A DNA stretch of 64,000 bases from NCBI RefSeq assembly GCF_947502395.1, contig NZ_CANMZM010000001.1, positions 1,178,001 to 1,242,000 on the forward strand, written 5' to 3'. This DNA comes from an uncultured Erythrobacter sp. (GTDB lineage Bacteria > Pseudomonadota > Alphaproteobacteria > Sphingomonadales > Sphingomonadaceae). The first letter of the stretch is position 1, and each line of letters starts with the position of its first letter. This document shows positions 17,147 to 25,200 of the stretch, one piece after another. A program made the translations under genes and the position numbers. The notes beneath the pieces were generated by a model. That model saw only the letters and a list, made by a program, of their open reading frames with translations. It made no database searches and had not been told where the DNA came from.

Positions 17147-18952
17147 TCAATTCCCCGTAAGTGCCGTGTAGAAGTTCTCAGCGATGACCTTGGGTTTCGC
17201 CAATTGTCGATCGAGAGCTTCGCGGGCAGCGCAAATGAAAAACCGTGATGGAGCGATTCCGGGGTTAGTCCCGTCAGCAAGCCGCTCTGCTGCTTCCCGC
17301 ACTGTTGCCATGTCCTGTTTGCGGAACCTGACGACTTGCGACAGAGATTTGCCGCCATAGGCGCGCATGGGCTTGAAGCATAAGACGTCACACACCGCCG
17401 CCGCCGAGCGCGCAAAGCCATTTCGCAAGGAACCGGGCAGCTTCTGTTCGATTGAGCGCGGGTAGATTTTGCGCCATCCTTGGTCGTACTGGCGCGCGCG
17501 ATCCTCAAACCCGATCCGACGTAAAAGTGCAGTAGAGATGAATGGGCGGACGTAGGATGTTGGATGAACCGAGTTCGGGTTGAAGTTCGCCACTCTTGAG
17601 GGCGATTTGCCCACCACATCCAATAGGCTCTCTAAATAATATGGACCAAGCAGGAGAACTCCAATCAAGTCAGCGTAGATTTCCTTATGCCATCGAGCCC
17701 AGATTGCCTGCGTCGACTCAGGCAACCCTTCGCGCTTCAAACGCTGTCGAATGAGGACCGGTGTTGTCTGCCAAAGTTTCAAGTCTGCATGGAGGTTATG
17801 TCCAATCTCATGCGGCACGGCGCCTAGAGACCAGGGGCTCGTAATTCGGTGAAACGGCAGGCGGACCAATGGGAACGGATTGGCGCTTCTGGCCAGTTTC
17901 GGGACAGTGACTCCGCGCCGATAGGTGGCTGGCCCTGATGCAGGCTCCATAAAACTCATCGGCGGCGGAGTGGGAAGCGATTGCGCGCGCCCCAAGCCCA
18001 TGAAGCAGGTCTGATAACAATCAAGCGCAATACGATCCATCGCGGCGAGCTCGTTCGCCATGGGGCCCAGCCGCTGCGCGAACAATTCGTCATAGAAATG
18101 CCAGACCTGCTCAGTCTTGCGCGTGCCGCTCACTGCACCGTCCTTGAGGCGCGCAAACCGGCTGAACGCTTCGGTCGTCCCTTGGCGTTCGGCAGCAGCA
18201 GCAGCCCGGCGCAGGCTGGCGACACGCTGCATCTGGCGATTGCGGACCTTAAGCAGTAATTTGTTGGCGGCACGCACATTCGCCTCACGTGGGCGGGCAA
18301 TGCCCTCGCCGTAATTCTCGCGCTTGAAAGGTGTGAGCCGGTCCAGGTGGCGCGCCGCGTTGACCAATTGCGCACGAACCCATCGGCGAGCGATTAGATC
18401 GCCGCTCAAAACGACCTTCCCTTTACGCTTCGCGCCACGGAAGCTCTGGCGCGCGACCTCGCGTTTGCGGCGATTGTTGACGTTGATCACCACTCGATCT
18501 TGCGGCCAGGAATAGTATGGAGGCAGACTAAAAATCCGACCGTACCGAATTCTCCAACGCCGTCTTCGACGATTGCGAATTGGGATCCGTAACGCGTTTC
18601 TTCTGCGCCTCAGCAGGGCCAAACGCCGATGGCGAGCCTGCCTGATCCGCTGCTGCCTGATCCGCTGCTGCCTGATCCGCTGGCGCCGGATCTGGTTGCG
18701 GCGGATCTGGTTGCGGCGGCGCAAAGTAGCGTGCCTTGGCCTGCGAGAGATCAATGCCACTCGCCTTCGGTTTGAACTGATCGGAGCACGCACACGGCGA
18801 CTAGAGCCGCGTAGCCTCCGGTTGATGGTGTTTTGAGCATTGGATCTCACCATCCTCTGGGCAATGCGTCGCCGCGTCGATGCCTTTGCGGAGACTGGCA
18901 TCGCCCTTTTTACACGGCGCATTGGTCTTCTGGCGGTGACTATGCGAGCCAT
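17147..18952 (-). CDS. HEXXH metallopeptidase-like protein with an arginine-rich N-terminal region
   Basis: Residues 1-145 are extremely basic and of low complexity, with a degenerate repeat of the form IRxQRIRQ near residues 87-112. A globular part follows. It contains HEIGHNLH at about residues 381-388 and, 40 residues on, HKEIYADLIGVLLLGPYYLE, a plausible third-ligand acidic helix. Later comes VHPTSYVRPF. HEXXH followed by a downstream acidic ligand is the pattern of gluzincin-like zinc peptidases. The ATG at 18952 has GAGGGG upstream. The gene is 25 bases from the preceding 273-residue gene and 3 bases from the next. No Sec signal is seen, so a target inside the cell or delivery by an unknown route are both possible. 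The peptidase call is moderately sure; the substrate is unknown. Confidence 0.8.
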   Translation of the reverse strand: MARIVTARRPMRRVKRAMPVSAKASTRRRIAQRMVRSNAQNTINRRLRGSSRRVRAPISSNRRRVALISRRPRHATLRRRNQIRRNQIRRQRIRQQRIRQQRIRQARHRRLALLRRRRNALRIPIRNRRRRRWRIRYGRIFSLPPYYSWPQDRVVINVNNRRKREVARQSFRGAKRKGKVVLSGDLIARRWVRAQLVNAARHLDRLTPFKRENYGEGIARPREANVRAANKLLLKVRNRQMQRVASLRRAAAAAERQGTTEAFSRFARLKDGAVSGTRKTEQVWHFYDELFAQRLGPMANELAAMDRIALDCYQTCFMGLGRAQSLPTPPPMSFMEPASGPATYRRGVTVPKLARSANPFPLVRLPFHRITSPWSLGAVPHEIGHNLHADLKLWQTTPVLIRQRLKREGLPESTQAIWARWHKEIYADLIGVLLLGPYYLESLLDVVGKSPSRVANFNPNSVHPTSYVRPFISTALLRRIGFEDRARQYDQGWRKIYPRSIEQKLPGSLRNGFARSAAAVCDVLCFKPMRAYGGKSLSQVVRFRKQDMATVREAAERLADGTNPGIAPSRFFICAAREALDRQLAKPKVIAENFYTALTGN

Positions 18953-18977
18953 GGCGAAATCCCCTCGTCCCAGCGTT

Positions 18978-19799
18978 TCAGTAGTAGGGCCGACGAAGCG
19001 ATGGGCTCCGACGAGAGGGATAGCCGCGACGATGCACCATCACGCTGCGGCCAGTGCTTGGACGGCGGCTCTGATACCGGCGAGCCCGCAGACGTGCACG
19101 TTGCAAAGCCCTGGCCCGCAATTGCTGGGACCTCACGACTGTTTGCAGAGTCTTTCTGAAAATCTGCAGCGCAAGTTGCGGGGAAACCCGCCGGCGGCCC
19201 ACTGCCATTCGCGTCAGCACAACTGCTGTGCGCCGCAAAGCCAGCGGAGCAACGCGCGCGAATGTTCGAAGGCGCGGATTGCGGCGCGCTCCGGCGATCA
19301 ACCGCCGCATTTCGCGATGAAGCAGGGCGAGGATCGGTCGCAGTTGTGGCGAAGTACGCATCGGGCCGAAACTGCGAGAAATGAGCTCGTCGGCGGCCAG
19401 CATGCTATCAATGCCATCGCCATCGATTGCGTCCTCGGCGGTAGCTTCCATTGAATCAATGGCATCGCTTTCATATTCCGGCTCGAAGGGATCAGTATCC
19501 ATTCCGTCTTTGAGCCAACTGCTACCAGCAATCCCTTTCAGAGCGCCGAACACGCCGCGGATCGCAGCGTCCGCGCCTTTGTTCCGCCCACGCCAGGACT
19601 TGGTCAGCGGGCTGCCATAAATCGTTTGGCCCACGCTCACAATAGGAGATGCCCATTCGCGCCAGTTGAATTCATCCAACTCGTCGAGGCCATCTGCAAA
19701 GTCGTCTTCGTCGTCCCAGCTGTCCTCGAAACCCTCTTCGAGGTCAAAATCGTCATCGGTGTCGAAGCTTTCGGCTTCCAGAGTATCGAACGCGTCCAC
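18978..19799 (-). CDS. Acidic/basic bipartite protein, paralogue 1 (273 aa, GTG start)
   Basis: The first 44 residues are strongly acidic (many D, E and F), and the last 130 are strongly arginine-rich. A second acidic stretch lies near residues 100-135. The basic part contains APLALRRTAVVLTRMAVGRR followed by VSPQLALQIFRKT. This matches in pattern LPTIQKRTIATLTKKAAKGK followed by VDAGTAKRVMAKHT in the neighbouring 301-residue protein, so I treat the two as sharing a C-terminal domain. The start is GTG at 19799 with AGGAG upstream. There is no signal peptide or catalytic motif. The acidic head could neutralise the basic tail within or between chains. Function unknown. Confidence 0.8.
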   Translation of the reverse strand: MDAFDTLEAESFDTDDDFDLEEGFEDSWDDEDDFADGLDELDEFNWREWASPIVSVGQTIYGSPLTKSWRGRNKGADAAIRGVFGALKGIAGSSWLKDGMDTDPFEPEYESDAIDSMEATAEDAIDGDGIDSMLAADELISRSFGPMRTSPQLRPILALLHREMRRLIAGARRNPRLRTFARVAPLALRRTAVVLTRMAVGRRRVSPQLALQIFRKTLQTVVRSQQLRARALQRARLRARRYQSRRPSTGRSVMVHRRGYPSRRSPSLRRPYY

Positions 19800-19905
19800 G
19801 GTCTTTCTCCTGGATTGGTATTGCTGTCATCTGGTGGAATTGGGGCGAAGAGGACCAGCAGGTCAGGGGTAGGCAAATCCCCTTCGCCAAGAGAATGCGG
19901 TCCTA

Positions 19906-20811
19906 TCAGGCGTAGCGTTCCGCCCGCATGACTGCTTTCTTGTCGAGCGAACGACGCTTGGTCTCGTTCTTGGCCAAAGCCTTGGCGATCTGCTTGCTCG
20001 AATTGAGCACCTTCGCGGTGTGCTTCGCCATAACGCGCTTCGCTGTACCGGCATCGACCGGCTTGCCTTTGGCAGCTTTTTTGGTGAGCGTAGCGATTGT
20101 CCTCTTCTGGATCGTTGGAAGAGTTTTGGTCAGCACCTTGCTCTTGCCCGATTTGCCCATGACCCGTGCGACATTCCCGGAGGCCGCGCTCACAACTGGA
20201 ACGACGGCTTTCACCTTGGCGGGGGCCTTGGAAGCAAGGGTCGCTGCGGAGGCTGCCGCGAGCGCTCCAGCTTCCGCAGACTTCTTTGACTTGGACGCGA
20301 CGTGGGCCATCATTTCCGCAGCCTCTTCGTCAACGGAGTCGACATTGTAGAAGCCTTCTGCATCCATTTCATCGATGGTGTCCTCACCATCCATGCCGTC
20401 ATATCCGTCTTCAAGACTGGCGGCAAAGCTGCCCAGTTTTCCGCCGATTGCGGCTCCAGCCGGACCTCCCAAGGCCATTCCGATCGCGCGGCCAGCCCAC
20501 GGGGCTAGTTTTTTGGCAATCGGCGCGACCTTTTTTGCCACTTTCTTGATGCCGCGCCATGCCTTCTTGAGGAAACCAAACTCATCGATCCCGTCAAACA
20601 TATCGGCATCGATGTCGTCCCCAAAACTGTCAAAGTCATCGTAGTCATCAAGACCATCAAAGCCTTCAAGCTCGTCAAAACCCGCAGCATCATAATCGTC
20701 GAATTCGTCAAACTCGTCGCCTTGAGACAGGCTATCGAACTCCTCGTCATATCCTAGCCCATCCATCGCCTCTTCTCGCTCGAGAAGGTCTAAATCGTCT
20801 ATGCTGCTCAT
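19906..20811 (-). CDS. Acidic/basic bipartite protein with cationic amphipathic helix, paralogue 2 (301 aa)
   Basis: First gene of the cluster, with a clear GGAGAA ribosome site before the ATG at 20811. Residues 1-79 are very acidic. Residues about 80-110 form a lysine-rich amphipathic segment (LKKAWRGIKKVAKKVAPIAK onward) running into a Gly/Ala hairpin-like run (GMALGGPAGAAIGGKLG). This resembles a cationic membrane-active peptide behind an acidic pro-region. A second acidic patch follows, then an Ala-rich linker and the basic domain shared with the 273-residue protein. No enzyme motif was found. A pore-forming or nucleic-acid-binding role would fit the composition, but nothing proves it. 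Confidence 0.8.
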   Translation of the reverse strand: MSSIDDLDLLEREEAMDGLGYDEEFDSLSQGDEFDEFDDYDAAGFDELEGFDGLDDYDDFDSFGDDIDADMFDGIDEFGFLKKAWRGIKKVAKKVAPIAKKLAPWAGRAIGMALGGPAGAAIGGKLGSFAASLEDGYDGMDGEDTIDEMDAEGFYNVDSVDEEAAEMMAHVASKSKKSAEAGALAAASAATLASKAPAKVKAVVPVVSAASGNVARVMGKSGKSKVLTKTLPTIQKRTIATLTKKAAKGKPVDAGTAKRVMAKHTAKVLNSSKQIAKALAKNETKRRSLDKKAVMRAERYA

Positions 20812-21321
20812 CTCGGTTTCTCCCTCAAGGGTTCGATAGTCAGCCAGACTCGGCTGTCCTTCTCTTTGAGGATCTCAAAATGTGAAGTGCACCGATAGTC
20901 GCCTGCACGCAGTGGTCCGCTTAGGCTCCCTCGAACGGGTTACCCCACACACGCTATGTCATTGAATCTGAAAGATCCGTTCAACTAAGGTTGCGGCGTC
21001 AACTCTGCATGTTTCGTACATCCAAAAGTCAGAGCATTTGACTGACCAAACAATTGAGCTGCCAGCCCCTATGGCGAGCAAGAAATAGGAACGGAGGATA
21101 TGAAATACGCGACTTTCTCTTCGCTTGGAGCGCAATTTTCGACCACTCCGCGATCGCCGTTCATTTTTGCGCTTGAGTGAACATCGCGGATCATTGCAGC
21201 CGAGAATGTCCAGTGAATCAGCACTCCGACTGAATATGAAAGAGATGCGGCGATTCTGAAAATTTCGATTACCTAGCAGTTAAATGTCCACGCCTAACTC
21301 CGAAGTCGAAGGAGTTGGCAA
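20812..21321. other. Divergent intergenic region between the acidic/basic cluster and the EAL gene
   Basis: About 510 bases separate two divergent transcription units, so promoters for both must lie here. A 26-codon open frame (21100-21180) with GGAGG only two bases before its ATG was seen but is too short and unusual to call. No clear inverted repeat or terminator was noticed. Confidence 0.5.
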
Positions 21322-22215
21322 ATGAAATCGAGTTCTCTTTACCAAGAAGCGCAGGACTGGCGCACAGAAGACCAGACCAATATTCATCACCTGAACGTTG
21401 GATCGTTCGTTGAATTTCCCGAAGTCGGACCGCAAGAAGCGAGCGGAAGAACCGATGAAGATATCGTGTTGTCGATCATCAAATCTGGTCGCGTTTCACT
21501 CTCATTTCAGCCAATCTTCAAACTCACTAATGGCCGATTAGACGTCTCAAAATTTGAGTCATTCACCGTTTGGGCCGGAGAGAGCGGCCGCTTTGTCCGA
21601 CCTGAGGCAGCACAGGCAATCGCTGATCGTCACGGGCTTACCGGACAACTGCTCGAAGATGTGCTGGTCAAGACCTTCCAACGCTGCGCTGATCTGCCAA
21701 ACCACATCCGGGTTACCATCAACCTCACGCAGGATCAGTTGCTGCACCACACATTGGTCTCTCAGCTGGTCAAATCGTCAAATCTGACGGGCTTCGACAT
21801 CGGAAGGGTGATCTTCGAGGTATCCGAGAAGATGACTGTCTCCGCAATTCCCAAAATGCGCGCGCGTTTGAAGGAATTGAAGATGCTGGGCGCTTCCATT
21901 GCCCTTGATGACTTTGGAATTTGCGCCGCTGGGATGTCCATTCTCGGTGATCTTCCACTCGACATCATTAAGTTCGACAAATCCCTACTACACGGAGCAA
22001 GGAACAATAAAGAGCAATTGCGATTGCTGAATGGACTCGCAACTTTATTTAATCAAAGATTTGAAACAGTTGTATTTGAAGGTGTTGAAACAAAAAAAGA
22101 CTTCTCCTCAATAAATAAAAACCCCAGCGTTCAATACCAGGGTTTTTATTTTGGAAAGATCCTAAGGCTCCAAAATCTTCGCGACTATGTTTTTCGGCGT
22201 GATTGGTCCCTCTAA
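21322..22215 (+). CDS. EAL-domain protein, possibly a c-di-GMP phosphodiesterase with an altered EAL signature
   Basis: A single EAL domain fills most of this 297-residue protein, with no sensory domain and no membrane segment. Several catalytic landmarks are present: INLTQDQL (the Asn motif), FEVSE, LDDFG, IIKFDKS, FEGVET and QGFYFG. The signature itself reads FESFTVW where active enzymes usually have EALLRW, so the first Glu is kept but the Arg is lost. It may hydrolyse c-di-GMP poorly or act as a binding sensor. The start at 21322 has AAGGAG upstream. The gene ends 25 bases before the trimeric adhesin gene, so co-expression and c-di-GMP-linked control of adhesion are likely inferences. Confidence 0.88.
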   Translation: MKSSSLYQEAQDWRTEDQTNIHHLNVGSFVEFPEVGPQEASGRTDEDIVLSIIKSGRVSLSFQPIFKLTNGRLDVSKFESFTVWAGESGRFVRPEAAQAIADRHGLTGQLLEDVLVKTFQRCADLPNHIRVTINLTQDQLLHHTLVSQLVKSSNLTGFDIGRVIFEVSEKMTVSAIPKMRARLKELKMLGASIALDDFGICAAGMSILGDLPLDIIKFDKSLLHGARNNKEQLRLLNGLATLFNQRFETVVFEGVETKKDFSSINKNPSVQYQGFYFGKILRLQNLRDYVFRRDWSL

Positions 22216-22240
22216 GAGTTTAATCGAAAGGTACATAAGA

Positions 22241-25200
22241 ATGGACTCCTCATCCAAACAGGTTGGCATGTTGTCATTCCGTTTCCCCGTAATCCGCAAT
22301 TCCAGGCTCCTTAACTCAAGCGCGGTGATTGCAGTCGCTGCAGCCCTTGCTCCGCTACCGGCGCACGGTCAGGTCACTCAGGGCACTTTCAACAACGCAA
22401 CCGGCAGCGGTTCTGTAGCGGTCGGCAACAACAACGATTCAAATGGTACAGGCTCTGTTGCGCAGGGCGATAACAACGATGCTGATGGGAGTGGGTCGGT
22501 CGCACAAGGTTCTGGCAACACAGCTTCGCAAGATGGAACCGTTGCAGTTGGTCGTGACAATGAAGCTGAAGTTGCTGGGAACGTCGCGCTGGGCATTCGC
22601 AATAGTGCGATTGGTCTAGACGCTAGCGGGACGCAGCGTGGAACGATCGCAATCGGCTTTGAGAATGGAGCCATCGGCGAAGGCAACCTTGCAATGGGTT
22701 TTCGTAATACGGCCTCGGGTCGTGGAACCGTGAGTCTTGGCGAGGGAAACGTGGCCAACGGCAATGGGTCTGTTGCACAGGGCGGTGGTAACATCGTTAC
22801 AGGCGATGGCGCAGTTGCGGTCGGGATTGACAATACAGCTTCTGGAGGCGGCGTGGCTGCGGTGGGTCAAGGTCTTGAGGCCACAGGAAATGGCACCGTC
22901 GCGTTGGGCCAAGATAGCAATGCGATTGGTGATGGCGCCATCGTCCAGGGTTTCTCCAACGTGGCAGAAGGGGAAGGTGCCATTGCTGCAGGTTATTTCA
23001 ATGACGCTATAGGAGATGCTGCTCTCGCCATAGGTCGAGAGAATTTCACGGAGGGATTGGCGGCGATTACCATAGGTAACCAGAGCACCGCGACTGCCGA
23101 TACAGCGATTGCCATCGGCTCGCAGGTGATCGCTGCGCAGCAAGGCGCTATTGGGATCGGAGCAAGCAGCAATGCCAGCGGAATATCGGGTGTAGCCATT
23201 GGTGAGGCCTCGAGGTCGAGCGAATTTCGATCACTCGCCATTGGCGTGGAGGCCAACAGCAGTGGGCGTAATGCAACAGCCCTCGGACCAGAGAGCCTTG
23301 CTTCTGGCCGAGATACCATCGCCATTGGTTTCGGTTCGGAAGCGACCTCGGTTTTAGATTCAGCATTTGGCGCTGGATCCACCGCTTCGGGCGGTGTATC
23401 GATCGCCGTTGGAGTTAATGCCGATGCGACCGGACTACAGTCAGCAGCTTTCGGCACGAGCGCTAAAGCAACTGGAGACACTTCTCTCGCGGTTGGCAAT
23501 ACGTCTGAAGCAAGCAACACTCGAACAGTGGCTGTCGGCCGGTTGGCGATAGCGACTGGTGTTGAAGCGTTGGCGCTCGGCGCGCTAAGCAACTCGACTG
23601 CCAACCGAAGTGTCTCCGTGGGCACTGGGAGCTTTGCGACCGCTGACTCCTCTGTCGCATTAGGCCCGTCGTCGAGAGTCTCCGGTGATTTCGGACTGGC
23701 TGCTGGTTTGCGTGCGGAAGCTAGAGGGGAGAATAGCACTGTGGTTGGTTCCGATGCCTTTGCATCGGGTGCCCAGGCTTCAGCGTTTGGATTTGATGCG
23801 AGTGCGCTGAATACCAGTGCTCTGGCATTGGGCGCAGGAGCCACAGCTTCAAGTGTCGGTAGTATCGCCATAGGTAGTTCGGCCGACGCGATCGAAACAG
23901 GGTCAATCGCGATAGGTGATCGTGCATCTTCAACTGGTGCTGGTGATGGCATCGCCATCGGAAGTTTCGCAGCAACAACCGCTGCGAATACGATCGCGAT
24001 CGGTAGGAACACGCTCGCGTCAGTCGCGCGCAGTGTGGCCATCGGGCAGGATGCGACAGCAACAGAGTTTGGTGCGCTTGCACTTGGCACGCGAGCGTCG
24101 GCCTCAAGTCGAAACGACGTGGCACTTGGCGCAGACTCAATTGCCGAGGCGGCCAGCACCGGCGCACGTTCGATCAATGGAGGCAACATTGCGGGCGAAA
24201 CGGCAGATGCGGTGCTGTCGGTCGGCTCCAACGCATTGAAGCGACAGATTTCCAACGTCGCAGCCGGCGAGGTCACGGAAAGTTCAACCGACGCAGTGAA
24301 CGGCAGCCAATTGTTTGCCGTGGGCACTGCGCTGAACATAGCTGAAAGCGACATTGCTTTCCTCCTTGGTGTAAACAACACTGTAACCGGCCAGGGCGCG
24401 CTGTCGCGCGGCCAGGATAGCGATGCGAATGGCCAGGGCGCTGTCGCATTGGGCAACGAAACGCAAGCAATCGGCGAAGGTGCGGTCGCTCTGGGCGATG
24501 GATCTGGGGCCGTCGGCACAGGGACGATCGGCATCGGCAATTCCGCTCGCGGTATTACTGCCGGTTCAATTGCGTTGGGCGAAAACAGCCTTGCCAATGG
24601 GGTCCTCTCCTCCATCGCGATCGGATCTGGTGCATCTGGGTCCGGCTCGGCAAGCGTTGCGATCGGCAGAGACGTATCAGCTTTTGGAAGCTCAAGCACG
24701 GCGCTGGGCTCCGAAGCAGTATCAGGCGGCCTCGGTAGTGCTGCGGTCGGCTTTAATGCCAATGCTACCAACACCGAAAGCGCAGCATTTGGTGCCAATA
24801 GTGATGCTAGCGGGGGCGGTTCCTTGGCTCTCGGGTCTAGCGCTAGGGCTTCTGGGACGCAATCAATCGCCGCTGGGCGAGCGGCGCGTGCGACCGGTGT
24901 GGCCGCCGTCGCTCTTGGTCGAAATTCCGTGTCGTCCAACACTGAGACGGTCGCTGTCGGCCCAACCGCTATTGCAAGTGGCTTCGCCGCAGTCTCAATG
25001 GGGTCATTGAGTAACGCTACGGAAAATCGGGCGATTGCTGTCGGTCGTGAAAGCCGCGCCACAGCCGAACGAGCGATCGCAATCGGCAACCTGGCCCTTG
25101 GCGCGGGACTCGGCAGTGTCGCCATCGGCGTGTCCAGTGCCGCAAATGGTGTAGACAGTATTGCGCTTGGCGCGCGAGCTTCGGTCACAAGTCAGAACGA

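Noticed and set aside
21100..21180. 26-codon plus-strand frame with GGAGG close to its ATG
   Set aside because: The ribosome site is only two bases from the ATG and the product has no signal or motif. It is too short to support without expression data.
22993..25188. A 731-codon minus-strand open frame inside the trimeric adhesin
   Set aside because: It is the antisense image of the head repeats, rich in Ala, Pro and Ser, without a ribosome site or domain. The sense strand has a signal peptide, neck, stalk and anchor.
22400..25200. Short regularly spaced repeats that could recall a CRISPR array
   Set aside because: The repeats are degenerate 14-16-codon units in frame within a coding sequence, with no unique spacers between exact repeats.
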